A stretch of 64,000 bases of DNA from Polaribacter reichenbachii (GTDB taxonomy: Bacteria > Bacteroidota > Bacteroidia > Flavobacteriales > Flavobacteriaceae): positions 2,649,501 through 2,713,500 of the forward strand of contig NZ_CP019419.1 of assembly GCF_001975665.1 (NCBI RefSeq), given 5' to 3'. Positions 25,898 to 35,723 of the stretch are shown piece by piece. Both the position numbers and the translations under genes were made by a program. Each line of letters opens with the position of its first letter. The first letter of the stretch is position 1. A model generated the notes under the pieces. It ran no database searches. It was not told the origin of the DNA and worked only from the letters and a program-made list of their open reading frames with translations.

Positions 25898-26674
25898 ATG
25901 GATAAAAGAAATCTATTCATTTTTCTATTTATTTTGGCTTTACAAGCTAATACAAACAATGTCTTTGCTCAAATAGATATAGGTGCAAAAGACTATTATG
26001 TTTGGTTTGATGCTGCAATAGGAAATGGAAATTCAGGTATTTATAATGGAACTATATTTTCAGAAATATATAAGACCAAACCAGATAATCATCGTTTTTT
26101 TTTAGATAACACCTACCAATTGGGAAATTTGATTTATGATAATCAAACCTATTACAATATTTATTTAAAATATGATATTCACGATGACCAACTAATCGCA
26201 AAATTACCTTATTTAGATAACTTTCTGTTTTTAAGATTGATAAAAGAAAAAATTGATTTTTTCGAATTAAATATTGATGATAAAAATGCGACTTCTAAAA
26301 AATATTCATTTTTGAGTAGTAAAGCTAATCCTCTAGTTAATGATGAATCTTTTAAAGGGTTTTATCAAATTTTACTAAAAACAACAACATCAACATTATT
26401 AAAAAAGAATTTTAAAGAACGTTCAGAATTTATTGATGAAAATTTAGTGTATACTAAGTTTTCTGATAGAAGTTATTTTGTATTGTTAAAAGACTACAAA
26501 TATTATTCTATAAATTCTAAGAAAGATATAATTAGAATTTTTCCAGAACAAAAAAGATATATTTCAATTTTTTATAGAAGAAACAGAAAGCTTTTCAAAA
26601 AAAATGAAAATGATTTTTACACAAATTTGTTTCAAGATATTCAATTATCAATACATAAAACAGAAATTAAATAA
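25898..26674 (+). CDS. Exported protein of unknown function
   Basis: A 258-residue protein with a signal peptide (LFIFLFILALQANTNNVFAQ). The mature part is beta-rich and aromatic (IDIGAKDYYVWFDAAIGNGNSGIYNGTIF, then RFFLDNTYQLGNLIYDNQTYYNIYLKYDIHDDQLI), with a Lys-rich C-terminus (FYRRNRKLFKKNENDFYTNL). I do not recognise the family. It begins the operon encoding the STN-type TonB receptor; the receptor ATG follows its stop after a single base, so the two are translationally linked and probably act together. Confidence 0.6.
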   Translation: MDKRNLFIFLFILALQANTNNVFAQIDIGAKDYYVWFDAAIGNGNSGIYNGTIFSEIYKTKPDNHRFFLDNTYQLGNLIYDNQTYYNIYLKYDIHDDQLIAKLPYLDNFLFLRLIKEKIDFFELNIDDKNATSKKYSFLSSKANPLVNDESFKGFYQILLKTTTSTLLKKNFKERSEFIDENLVYTKFSDRSYFVLLKDYKYYSINSKKDIIRIFPEQKRYISIFYRRNRKLFKKNENDFYTNLFQDIQLSIHKTEIK

Positions 26675-26675
26675 G

Positions 26676-29435
26676 ATGAAAAAATATATATTCTTAATTT
26701 TATTTTTCTGGGTTTACCTACTTAATGCACAGCAAAAAAAACAAGAACTTACTTTAAGTTACAAAGATATAACTAGAATAGAAGTAATTAAAAAGATAGA
26801 AGAAAAAACATCGTATCGTTTTTATTTTGTAGATGATTGGCTTAAAGACAATACATTAGTTTCAGGAAATTATGTAAATGCTCAATTGTCCGAGATTTTA
26901 GATAATCTATTTACAAGCACCCTAATTAATTATTACATACATTCAGAAACTAAGGTAATTTTATCTCTAAACAGTGTTATTCACAATACATTTCCTAATC
27001 TTGTTTGGGAAAATAATGAGAAAGAAGAAATTAAAAACAACCCAAAAAGTACACCAATTTTTTACAGTGCAGTTGCAGAGGGTAATTCTTTAAAAACTCA
27101 AGTTATTAGAATTGGTAAAGAGTCTAAAAATGCAACTCAAAAAAGATATACATTAAAAGGTTTTGCTAAAAATGTTAGTACAGGTGAGGTTATTCCGAAC
27201 TTAGTGTTAATGGTTCAAAACTCTAAAATATCTGCTGTTACAAATGATACTGGTTTTTATTCAATTCAATTACCTGTTGGCGTAAATGTTATAGAAGCAA
27301 CATCTTTAGGATTTTCTAATTTAGAAAAAACGATTATTATTTATAATAATGGAAATTATAATTTTTTGATGAAAGAAAGTTCAGTTCTTTTAGATGAATT
27401 AATAATAGAGGCAGGTAGAGATAAAAATGTAAATCAAGCTGTAACTGGTGTTACAAGTATAAAAATACAAAATATAAAAAACATTCCTTTAATTTTAGGC
27501 GAAAGAGATATTTTAAAAGTTGCAACAGCTTTACCAGGTATTAAAAAAACAGGAGAAGGCTCTGCAGGTTTTAGTGTAAGAGGAGGTAAAGAAGATCAAA
27601 ACTTAATTCTTTTAGACAATGCTGTATTATATAATCCATCACATTTTTTCGGAATTTTCTCAGGGATAAACCCTTTTACATCTGGTGATGTAGATATATA
27701 TAAAGGTTCTATCCCCCCAGAATATGGTGGTAGATTATCTTCTGTGTTTGATATTAAAACAAAAGAAGCAAGTTTTGAAGAATTTAAAGGAGAAGCAGCA
27801 ATTGGTCCAGTAACAAGTAATTTGGCATTACAAATACCAATTGTAAAAGAAAAATCAAATTTAATAATTGGTGGTAGAGGTACTTATTCTAATTGGCTTT
27901 TAAAATCGATAAAAGATGAAAACCTTAGTAAAAGTAGTGCCTCTTTTTTTGATACGAATTTAAAATACACTCATAAAATTAGTAAAAATGACAGATTAGA
28001 TATTTCTGGTTATTATAGCAATGATTCTTTTAGTATAACTTCAGATTCTCTACAAACTTATTCAAATAGGCTATTCTCTGTTAAATGGAATCATAAATTT
28101 GATGAGAAAAATAGTGGTGATTTAATTTTAGCAAATAGTGATTATAAATTCAACTTAGAGTTCGATGAAAATTCTATAAATGATTTTGAACTTGATTATA
28201 GAATTAATGAAACTGAGTTAAAGCTTAAGATGAAATATTTGGCTAATGAACAGCATAAATTTGAGTATGGAATCTCTAATAAACTATTTAATGTTTCACC
28301 AGGAAATATAAAACCAAAAGGAAACCAATCTATAGTTGCAGTTTTTGATACTCCAAAAGAAAGAGGGGTAGAATCTGCTATTTTTATTTCTGATAATTAT
28401 AAAATCAATAAAAAACTACAAGCAAACATTGGTTTTAGGTATTCTTTTTTTACAGCTTTAGGGCCATCTACCCAAAATGTATATGATTCAAATTCACCAA
28501 AAAATGAGAGTTCTATAATAGATGTTAAAACGTTTGGTAATAATGAGGTTGTAAAAACGTATGGTGGACCAGAAATAAGATCATCTATAAGGTATTCTTT
28601 AACACCAAGTTTTTCGGTAAAAGCAGGTTTTAATAATACATATCAATACATCCATACATTATCGAATAATACAACGGCTTCTCCGACTGATACTTGGAGG
28701 CTTTCGAATTATAATATAAAACCTCAACAAGCGAATCAATTTTCTTTTGGTTTGTTTAAAAACATCAACGGAAATGAGTATGAAATCAGTTTAGAAAGTT
28801 ATTATAAAACCAGTAAAAATATTTTAGATTACAAAGTGGGTGCAAGCTTAATGTTGAATCAAAATATTGAATCAGATATTTTACAAGGTAAAGGTAAGGC
28901 CTATGGAATTGAGTTTTTGGCAAAGAAAAATAAAGGAAGGTTAAATGGTTGGTTTGGTTATAGTTATTCTAGATCTTATATACAGTTAGATAGCCAATTT
29001 AGAGAAGAAAGAGTAAATAATGGAAACTATTTTCCAGCGAATTTCGATAAACCACATGATTTAAATATCGTCGCAAATTATAAGATTACGAAAAGGTATA
29101 GTTTTTCTGCAAATTTTGCATATCAAACAGGTAGACCAGTAACGTATCCCATAGGTAGTTTTATGTTAAATGGAGAAGAAAGAGTTTTATATAGTGATAG
29201 AAACAAATTTAGAATTCCAGATTATTTTAGATTAGATATTGGTTTTAATGTAGAAGGAAATCATAAAATTAAAAAACCAGGTCATGGTTTCTGGAACGTT
29301 TCTGTATATAATGTATTAGGAAGAAATAATCCTTATTCAGTATTTTTTGTAACTGAAGCAGGAGAAATTAAAGCTTATAAGAGTTCGATATTTGCGTTTC
29401 CTATTCCAACAATTACGTATAATATTAGTTTCTAA
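26676..29435 (+). CDS. TonB-dependent receptor with N-terminal STN domain
   Basis: A 919-residue outer-membrane transporter with a signal peptide ending LLNAQ. In order: an STN (secretin/TonB short N-terminal) domain (ELTLSYKDITRIEVIKKIEE; YRFYFVDDW), a carboxypeptidase-regulatory-like beta domain near residues 155-235 (GEVIPNLVLMVQNSKISAVTNDTGFY), a plug (LPGIKKTGEGSAGFSVRGG, then LLDNAVLYNPSHFFG), and a 22-strand-type barrel ending in Phe (ITYNISF). STN domains usually signal to a FecR-type anti-sigma factor, but none is adjacent. Substrate unknown. The start is placed at MKKYIFLILFF, one base after the previous stop. Confidence 0.9.
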   Translation: MKKYIFLILFFWVYLLNAQQKKQELTLSYKDITRIEVIKKIEEKTSYRFYFVDDWLKDNTLVSGNYVNAQLSEILDNLFTSTLINYYIHSETKVILSLNSVIHNTFPNLVWENNEKEEIKNNPKSTPIFYSAVAEGNSLKTQVIRIGKESKNATQKRYTLKGFAKNVSTGEVIPNLVLMVQNSKISAVTNDTGFYSIQLPVGVNVIEATSLGFSNLEKTIIIYNNGNYNFLMKESSVLLDELIIEAGRDKNVNQAVTGVTSIKIQNIKNIPLILGERDILKVATALPGIKKTGEGSAGFSVRGGKEDQNLILLDNAVLYNPSHFFGIFSGINPFTSGDVDIYKGSIPPEYGGRLSSVFDIKTKEASFEEFKGEAAIGPVTSNLALQIPIVKEKSNLIIGGRGTYSNWLLKSIKDENLSKSSASFFDTNLKYTHKISKNDRLDISGYYSNDSFSITSDSLQTYSNRLFSVKWNHKFDEKNSGDLILANSDYKFNLEFDENSINDFELDYRINETELKLKMKYLANEQHKFEYGISNKLFNVSPGNIKPKGNQSIVAVFDTPKERGVESAIFISDNYKINKKLQANIGFRYSFFTALGPSTQNVYDSNSPKNESSIIDVKTFGNNEVVKTYGGPEIRSSIRYSLTPSFSVKAGFNNTYQYIHTLSNNTTASPTDTWRLSNYNIKPQQANQFSFGLFKNINGNEYEISLESYYKTSKNILDYKVGASLMLNQNIESDILQGKGKAYGIEFLAKKNKGRLNGWFGYSYSRSYIQLDSQFREERVNNGNYFPANFDKPHDLNIVANYKITKRYSFSANFAYQTGRPVTYPIGSFMLNGEERVLYSDRNKFRIPDYFRLDIGFNVEGNHKIKKPGHGFWNVSVYNVLGRNNPYSVFFVTEAGEIKAYKSSIFAFPIPTITYNISF

Positions 29436-29448
29436 ATTAGTGTTAATT

Positions 29449-30603
29449 ATGAAGAAAATAGTTTATTTTATTTCCATAGGTATTCTTCTTGCTATTACAA
29501 ATAGTTGTATTGAAGAATTTGATGCTGCTACTGAAGAATTTGAAGATGCTTTAGTGGTTGAAGCTACAATTACAAACGAGTTAAAATACCATGAAATATT
29601 ACTTAGCAGAACTTATAAATTTGAAGATTATGAACCAAATTTAGAGCCTGGAGCAGTAATTAAAATTGAAACCAGCAATAACGAAACTTATAGTTTTAGA
29701 GAATCTGGCCTTGGTGTTTATACATCTACACAAATGTTTAAAGCAGAGCCAAATGTTGAGTATACTTTATCTATAAATACTAAGGATGGTAATGAGTATG
29801 TTTCTCAAAGTACACAACTTACAAATGTAACTTCTATAGATAATGTTTATGCTTCTAAAACTATTGATGAAGATGGTGTAGAAGGAGTTGGTTTGTATGT
29901 AGATAGTTATGATCCATCTAATAACTCTAAATATTATGGTTATGCATTTGAAGAAACTTACAAAGTTGTTGTACCTTATTGGTCTCCAGATGATTTAATT
30001 TTAAATTCATCAGGAGGATTTTCTGTGGTGCCAAGATCTCAAGAAGAGCAAACTTGTTATAACACCATAGCATCTAAAGGTAGAATGTTAGTCAATACAA
30101 ATCTTTTAGAAGAAGATAGAATTTCTGAATTTTTATTAAAATTTATTCCAAGTGATAATATTAGATTAAATACTAGGTATAGTATTTTAGTAAAGCAATA
30201 CACACAATCGAGAGAATCTTATAATTATCTTAAGGTTTTAGATGAGTTTTCTAGCTCACAAAGTTTGTTATCACAAATTCAACCAGGTTTTTTATCAAGT
30301 AATATTTATGAAGTAAATAATTCAAATGAAAAAGTTTTAGGTTTTTTCGAAGTTTCTTCTATTTCAGAAAAAAGAATATTTTTTAATAGAGAAGATGTCT
30401 TAGATTCTTTTTATGCTTGGCCATGCACAATTATAGATCCACCAGCTAATGAATTAACAACTATGGTTAGGTTAGATAGAGTAACTCTTGTTTATGAAAA
30501 ACCAATGGGAGAAGATGGTGGCCCATATGATGTTGTTGCAAGAATTTGCGGAGATTGTACAATGTCAGGCTCTAATATAAAACCAGATTTTTGGGAAGAT
30601 TAA
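29449..30603 (+). CDS. DUF4249 lipoprotein
   Basis: A 384-residue lipoprotein (signal ISIGILLAITNSC). The DUF4249 pattern is visible: ALVVEATITNELKYHEILLSRT, GAVIKIETSNNETYSFRE, YTLSINTKDGNEYVSQST, FEVSSISEKRIFFN, and a C-terminal Cys-rich segment (ARICGDCTMSGSNIKPDFW). DUF4249 proteins are almost always encoded next to STN-containing TonB receptors in Bacteroidetes and are thought to be their surface or periplasmic partner; no ligand is established. It starts 13 bases after the receptor stop. Confidence 0.85.
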   Translation: MKKIVYFISIGILLAITNSCIEEFDAATEEFEDALVVEATITNELKYHEILLSRTYKFEDYEPNLEPGAVIKIETSNNETYSFRESGLGVYTSTQMFKAEPNVEYTLSINTKDGNEYVSQSTQLTNVTSIDNVYASKTIDEDGVEGVGLYVDSYDPSNNSKYYGYAFEETYKVVVPYWSPDDLILNSSGGFSVVPRSQEEQTCYNTIASKGRMLVNTNLLEEDRISEFLLKFIPSDNIRLNTRYSILVKQYTQSRESYNYLKVLDEFSSSQSLLSQIQPGFLSSNIYEVNNSNEKVLGFFEVSSISEKRIFFNREDVLDSFYAWPCTIIDPPANELTTMVRLDRVTLVYEKPMGEDGGPYDVVARICGDCTMSGSNIKPDFWED

Positions 30604-30612
30604 ATTTATAAA

Positions 30613-32337
30613 ATGAAAAAAATAGCACTCTTATTATTCTTAACTTGCTTTTTTTCTAAGAGCTATGCACAACAAAAACCGAAGACTTTTGATATGTTTA
30701 AAAACATACCACAAGAAAACATTTTTGTGCATTATAATACTACTTTTTTGCTTTCAGGAGAGCAATTGTTGTATAAAGTATATTGTTTAAATGCCAAAAC
30801 TAATCAACTGACTAACCTAAGTAAAGTTGCTTATGTAGCTTTAATTGACCAAAATTATAAAATACATTTTAAGCATAAAATTTTATTAAACTCAGGCATA
30901 GGGCAAGGAGATTTTTTTATACCAGCTTCTATAAATTCTGGTAATTATAAAATTATAGCTTACACCAAATGGATGAAAAATGGAGGAGAAGATAATTTTT
31001 TTCAAGGAGATATTGCTATTCTAAATCCATTTGCAGACAATTCTAAATTTTTAAATAAAGAAAAAGAAGTAGCACAAACTGTAGATAAAAATGAAATAAT
31101 TAATAATAAGACAAATGCTATAAATCTTAAGATAAATAAAACCATATTTACAAACAGAGAAAAAGTTACATTAAATGTAAATGCAGATAATCTAAATCAA
31201 ATTGCAGGTAATTACTCAATTTCTGTACGCAAAGTAAATCAATTTAATGTTCCTAAAAAAAAGAGTAGTAGTACTTATTTATCTTTATATCAAAAGAAAA
31301 AATTAGGTAATAAAACAGCACAACTAGTACAATTTCCAGAATTTAGAGGAGAGTTAATATCTGGTAAAGTAATTCACAAAGATTCAAAAAAAGCAATACC
31401 TTCTGTAAATGTTTCTATTGCAATACCTGGAAAAGAATATGTTTTTAAAGTTTCTAAAACAGACGATAAAGGGATTTTTTATTTCATTATTGATAAAACT
31501 TACAACTCATCAAAAGCTACAATAGAAATTGATGATGAAAACCGAGAAGATTATCAAATTATAATGAATAAAGATGATGTTGTAAACTTTAAAACTTTAA
31601 AATTTAAAGATTTTAGCTTATCAGAAGAAGTAAAGAAAAATATAGAACAAAGAAGTATTTATAATCAAATTGAAAATGCTTACAACGTAAAAAAACAAGA
31701 TTCAATAAAGAAGTATGTAAATAAAGAAAAGTTTTTTGGTTCAAATGTGTACACTTATTATTTAGATGATTATACTAGATTCCCTACTTTAAAAGAAACT
31801 TTAACTGAAATTACAGAGCATCTATATTATTCAAAAAAAGGAGATCAATATTCTATAAAAGTATTGGGTGTAGATTTTTTCTATAGAAATAACAAGCCAT
31901 TATTACTTATAGAAGGTTTACAAATTTTAAATCATAATGATATTATTGATTTAAAAACCAGGCAAGTAGAGAAAATAATTGTTTTAAAAGACAATTATGT
32001 TTATGGTACTAAACTTTATAATGGTGTAATTATTCTTGAAACCTTTAAAGGAGATTATACAAATTTAGTGAGTAAAGACTATCAAAAAAATATAGAATTA
32101 TTTAAGCCTTTGGTGCCTAAAAAGTATTTTACTCAAAAATATGATACTAATAAACAAGAAAGAATTCCAGATTTTAGAGCACAATTATTTTGGCAACTAG
32201 ATTGTAAATTATCAAAAGAATCAAATACTTTTGATTTTTATACCTCTGATAATTTAGGCGTTTACGAAATTAATTTAGAAGGTTTTACCAATGACGGCAA
32301 ACCTATATCAATTAAGACAACTTTTGAGGTTAAATAG
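30613..32337 (+). CDS. Exported MG2-like protein with regulatory-like domain
   Basis: A 574-residue exported protein (signal ending SKSYAQ). The first part (about 35-140) resembles an alpha-2-macroglobulin MG2-type beta domain (PQENIFVHYNTTFLLSGEQLLYKVYCLNA, then IPASINSGNYKIIAYTKWM). Around residues 250-300 a carboxypeptidase-regulatory-like fold is suggested (ISGKVIHKDSKKAIPSVNVS, then TDDKGIFYFI). The C-terminal part recalls the plug region of TonB receptors without a barrel (LLIEGLQIL; DLKTRQVEKIIVLKD). Such proteins accompany DUF4249/TonB modules. Its stop overlaps the convergent lipA stop by 8 bases, so both 3' ends share sequence. Confidence 0.7.
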   Translation: MKKIALLLFLTCFFSKSYAQQKPKTFDMFKNIPQENIFVHYNTTFLLSGEQLLYKVYCLNAKTNQLTNLSKVAYVALIDQNYKIHFKHKILLNSGIGQGDFFIPASINSGNYKIIAYTKWMKNGGEDNFFQGDIAILNPFADNSKFLNKEKEVAQTVDKNEIINNKTNAINLKINKTIFTNREKVTLNVNADNLNQIAGNYSISVRKVNQFNVPKKKSSSTYLSLYQKKKLGNKTAQLVQFPEFRGELISGKVIHKDSKKAIPSVNVSIAIPGKEYVFKVSKTDDKGIFYFIIDKTYNSSKATIEIDDENREDYQIIMNKDDVVNFKTLKFKDFSLSEEVKKNIEQRSIYNQIENAYNVKKQDSIKKYVNKEKFFGSNVYTYYLDDYTRFPTLKETLTEITEHLYYSKKGDQYSIKVLGVDFFYRNNKPLLLIEGLQILNHNDIIDLKTRQVEKIIVLKDNYVYGTKLYNGVIILETFKGDYTNLVSKDYQKNIELFKPLVPKKYFTQKYDTNKQERIPDFRAQLFWQLDCKLSKESNTFDFYTSDNLGVYEINLEGFTNDGKPISIKTTFEVK

Positions 32338-33199
32338 CGTGTTTGTGTGCTTTATAAGAAGATCTTACTAAAGCACCACTTTCTACATACATAAAACCCA
32401 TTTCTAAACCAATAGTTTCGTATTTTTTAAACTGTTCTGGAGTAATAAAATTATTTACAGGTAAATGTTTTTTTGTAGGTTGTAAATATTGACCAATGGT
32501 TATAATATCACAATTTACATCACGTAAATCTTTCATTGTTTGTATTACTTCTTCTTCAGTTTCACCTAAACCTAACATTAAGCCAGTTTTGGTACGCATT
32601 CCGTTTTCTTTTAAGTATTTTAAAACACCTAAACTTCTATCGTATTTTGCCTGAATTCTAACTTCACGAGTTAATCTTCTAACAGTTTCCATGTTATGAG
32701 AAACTACTTCAGGAGCAACTTCTATAATTCTATCTATTTGTTTAGTGTTACCTTGAAAATCAGGAATTAAAGTTTCTAAAGTTGTGTTAGGGTTTGCTCT
32801 ACGAATTGCATCTACAGTTTCTGCCCAAATAATAGAACCACCATCTTTTAAATCGTCTCTATCTACAGATGTAATTACCGCGTGTTTAATGCTCATAATT
32901 TTTATAGAACGAGCCACTTTTTCTGGTTCATCCCATTCTACAGTTTCTGGTCTACCTGTTTTTACACCACAAAAACCACAAGAACGTGTACAAATATTAC
33001 CTAAAATCATAAATGTAGCAGTACCTTCTCCCCAACATTCACCCATATTTGGGCAACTACCACTTGTACAAATTGTATTTAATTTATACTTATCAACTAA
33101 ACCTCTTAATTCAGTATATTTTTTACCCACAGGTAATTTTACACGTAACCATTTTGGTTTTTTAGGTCTTTCAGGAAGTACTACAGATTCTACAGCCAT
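32330..33199 (-). CDS. lipA: Lipoyl synthase
   Basis: A radical-SAM enzyme that inserts two sulfurs into octanoyl groups on E2/GcvH proteins. The 289-residue protein has the auxiliary cluster CTSGSCPNMGECW (C-x4-C-x5-C) and the radical-SAM CTRSCGFCGV (C-x3-C-x2-C). The C-terminal motif RSSYKAH supplies the conserved serine ligand of the auxiliary cluster. The start is the ATG at 33199; a TTG two codons upstream is less likely. It lies tail-to-tail with, and overlapping, the MG2-like gene. The presence of lpdA elsewhere in the window fits its role. Confidence 0.96.
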   Translation of the reverse strand: MAVESVVLPERPKKPKWLRVKLPVGKKYTELRGLVDKYKLNTICTSGSCPNMGECWGEGTATFMILGNICTRSCGFCGVKTGRPETVEWDEPEKVARSIKIMSIKHAVITSVDRDDLKDGGSIIWAETVDAIRRANPNTTLETLIPDFQGNTKQIDRIIEVAPEVVSHNMETVRRLTREVRIQAKYDRSLGVLKYLKENGMRTKTGLMLGLGETEEEVIQTMKDLRDVNCDIITIGQYLQPTKKHLPVNNFITPEQFKKYETIGLEMGFMYVESGALVRSSYKAHKHAI

Positions 33200-33265
33200 T
33201 ATCAATCTTATTTAAAGTGCAAATTTACGAAGAAAAGATTAAGAAGGTAATACAACTCTTAAGAA

Positions 33266-33922
33266 TTAATTAAGGCGTTTTTTTCTTTTTGATAAAATGC
33301 TTAAAATGAATGACAAAAAAAGAATAGGAAATAATACTAATGGTATTTTTTTAAGAATAGTGTTTGTTTTATTCGGATATTGTTTTAATCCGTTTGTATC
33401 ATCAAAATGAATATTATTAAAGAATTCGTCTTTATCTACTTCTTTTAATCCACTAATATCAGTATAAGAAAAAATATAAAAATTTTTATTTACATAAATT
33501 AAGATCATTTGCTGAACCAGAACATTATTCTTATCAGTAAAATTAACTTTATAGCCAGTAAGATTTTGAAGTTTAAAAGCATTAAAATCATCCATTTTGT
33601 ATTCAGAAACTTCTTCAAAAGTCCAAATGAGATCTAAATAAAAAGTTTTTAGACTTTCGTAATTATAAGGTAAAGTTGGCATTTCTTCATCAGCATAAGT
33701 TGCATCAAAATAAAATTTTTGAGCTACAAAACTTGATGAATCATTACTTGAATATATTTCATAATATCGTTTATTATCAATAATGGAATCAATTTCATAA
33801 ACATCAAAAGGTAAGTCTAAATAAACAATAGAATCTAAATCATAGGTCTGCCACTCTTTAGTTTGAGAGTTAGATTTTAGGAATAAAAAAAGTAGAAAAA
33901 AAGTAAGTAATATAACTTTCAT
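33266..33922 (-). CDS. Exported protein with C-terminal TM, unknown function
   Basis: About 218 residues from the ATG giving MKVILLTFFLLFLFLKSNSQ, a good signal peptide; an upstream TTG would overlap the Nramp gene. The mature domain is acidic and aromatic (WQTYDLDSIVYLDLPFDVYEIDS, then YEIYSSNDSSSFVAQKFYF). The end is a single TM helix with a basic tail (IPLVLFPILFLSFILSILSKRKKRLN), so the protein is probably anchored with its body in the periplasm. It is third in a leftward unit after an ECF sigma factor and an Nramp-type transporter. No family recognised. Confidence 0.6.
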   Translation of the reverse strand: MKVILLTFFLLFLFLKSNSQTKEWQTYDLDSIVYLDLPFDVYEIDSIIDNKRYYEIYSSNDSSSFVAQKFYFDATYADEEMPTLPYNYESLKTFYLDLIWTFEEVSEYKMDDFNAFKLQNLTGYKVNFTDKNNVLVQQMILIYVNKNFYIFSYTDISGLKEVDKDEFFNNIHFDDTNGLKQYPNKTNTILKKIPLVLFPILFLSFILSILSKRKKRLN

Positions 33923-33936
33923 AAACTTTGAAGCAA

Positions 33937-35157
33937 TTAAATACTTGTTAAAAACCAAATGCTAAATCCGATTAAAAAAACAATACCAACAATACTTAAA
34001 ATTCTAATAAATATTTTTGGTTGATGTTCTTTAGGAGTGTGTTTTCCTGTAATCAATAAAAAATTCATAATTGCATAAAAGGGAGCTGTTAAAAACGATA
34101 AAATTGTGGCTATTTTTATCAAGCTTCCCATATTTGCTAAAAAGTATTGTAAGATGATTATAGTACCAATAAAAAGAAAGAAAATCCAAAACCAATACCC
34201 AAATTTAAATTTTTTATCAAACAATAATTTAGAGCTTCTGTTCATTGCTCTTGGTGATGCATCTAAAGTAGTTAATGTTGTGCTAAACATTGTTGTAAAT
34301 GCAGCTAAAGCAATAAAAACATAAGAAAAATCACCTAAATTTTTAGTGTATAAATTTATTAACTGACTTGCAAATTCTACACCTTTGTTAGAAAAAGTTT
34401 CGCCAGATTTATACATAACAAGTGTTCCTAAAAGTACAAAGCAAACCCCTAAAATAAGTGTGCCAATATAACCTACATTAAAATCGAAAATGGCGTCTTT
34501 AGGTTTTATTTTGGTTAGGGTGTTTTTACTTTTTTCTACAGACCAAATGGAGTGCCAGATAGAAATATCTAAAGAAGTTGGCATCCAACCTAAAAAAGCA
34601 ATCATAAAAGTAATTTCTACAGATCCAGAGGGTAAAATTTGAATAACATCAAAAGCTTCTGTAGAGCTAAATAATGCCACAGCAACTGCAGCAACAGTAC
34701 TTATGGTTAGCGTAATAATAATGTATTTCATTAAATTATCTAACAACTTATACTTTCCAATTAGTAAAATTACAATGCTAATAGCCATTAAAATTGCAGA
34801 CCAAATGACTAAGTTATTGGTAAAACCGAAAATTTTAGAAGCCAAACCTGCTGTAACAATTGTAACTGCTGCTTGAATGGTAAACATAGTAGCAAAATTC
34901 AAAATATAATAGATGGCTAAAACACCTTTACCTAATTTACGGTAACCATCTAATAAAGTTTCACCAGTTGCTGCTGCATAACGTGGACCAAATTGAAAAA
35001 ATGGATATTTTATAATATGAATTAATAATAAAGCCCAAAGTAAACCAAAACCAAATTCTGCACCTGCTTTAGTAGATTGTACCAAATGAGATACTCCAAT
35101 TGCTGCACCAGCAAATAATAAACCTGGTCCTAAAGATTGTAAGAATGATTTTTTCAT
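33937..35157 (-). CDS. Divergent Nramp-family metal transporter
   Basis: A 406-residue protein with about 11 TM segments and overall Nramp (SLC11) sequence, e.g. SLGPGLLFAGAAIGVSHLVQ at TM1 and AFLGWMPTSLDISIWHS at TM6. In canonical Nramps TM1 carries DPGN and TM6 carries MPH for Mn2+/Fe2+. Here the aligned TM1 stretch is GAAIGVSH (Asp replaced by Gly, Asn by His), and TM6 keeps Met but has MPT. Proton-coupled manganese or iron import is therefore not assured. It starts 2 bases after the ECF sigma stop. The family call is firm; the substrate is open. Confidence 0.8.
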   Translation of the reverse strand: MKKSFLQSLGPGLLFAGAAIGVSHLVQSTKAGAEFGFGLLWALLLIHIIKYPFFQFGPRYAAATGETLLDGYRKLGKGVLAIYYILNFATMFTIQAAVTIVTAGLASKIFGFTNNLVIWSAILMAISIVILLIGKYKLLDNLMKYIIITLTISTVAAVAVALFSSTEAFDVIQILPSGSVEITFMIAFLGWMPTSLDISIWHSIWSVEKSKNTLTKIKPKDAIFDFNVGYIGTLILGVCFVLLGTLVMYKSGETFSNKGVEFASQLINLYTKNLGDFSYVFIALAAFTTMFSTTLTTLDASPRAMNRSSKLLFDKKFKFGYWFWIFFLFIGTIIILQYFLANMGSLIKIATILSFLTAPFYAIMNFLLITGKHTPKEHQPKIFIRILSIVGIVFLIGFSIWFLTSI

Positions 35158-35159
35158 TT

Positions 35160-35723
35160 TTATTTTCTTTCAATAATCTCTGCCAATAATTTTTTTGCAC
35201 GTAATAATTTTACTTTTACGTTGTTCATTGGTTCGTTAATTTGAGTAGATATTTCTTTATAACTCAGCTCTTGAAAATAACGTAACTGTATTACTTGTTG
35301 GTATTTTGGCTTTAGTTGTTTTATATCTCTTAAAAGCTTTGCTAAATTCTGTTCTCTTATTATTTTGTCTTCTGGAGTAGGATTTTCATCAACCACCAAA
35401 TACACTTTTTCTTCTTGTTCTATAGTAGTTTCTGTATAGATAGATGATTTTTTCTTACGAAGTAAATCAATATGAACATTTTTAGAAATGGCAATTAACC
35501 AAGTTTTAAAAACATATTTGTCATCAAAAGTATGTATTTTATCGAAAGCTTTAGAAAAAGTTTGTATGGCAATATCTTCTGCATCATTTTCGCTTTTTGT
35601 TCTTTTTAGTTGATAACTATATACATCTCCCCAAAAAGAATCTAGCAAAAAACGAAATGCAGATTGATTTCCTTCTTTTGCTTTTAAAATATTTAATGAA
35701 ATTTTATTGTCGTTTATTTCCAA
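35160..35723 (-). CDS. ECF-type RNA polymerase sigma factor
   Basis: A 187-residue sigma-70 family protein with only regions 2 and 4. Region 2 includes DSFWGDVYSYQLKRTKSENDAEDIAIQTFSKAF; region 4 includes LKPKYQQVIQLRYFQELSYKEISTQINEPMNNVKVKLLRAKKLL with a clear helix-turn-helix. The start is a TTG inside the end of the upstream glycosyltransferase gene (10-base overlap), and the Nramp gene starts 2 bases after the stop, so all are translationally coupled. No obvious anti-sigma factor lies beside it. It may set expression of unlinked genes. Confidence 0.88.
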   Translation of the reverse strand: MEINDNKISLNILKAKEGNQSAFRFLLDSFWGDVYSYQLKRTKSENDAEDIAIQTFSKAFDKIHTFDDKYVFKTWLIAISKNVHIDLLRKKKSSIYTETTIEQEEKVYLVVDENPTPEDKIIREQNLAKLLRDIKQLKPKYQQVIQLRYFQELSYKEISTQINEPMNNVKVKLLRAKKLLAEIIERK

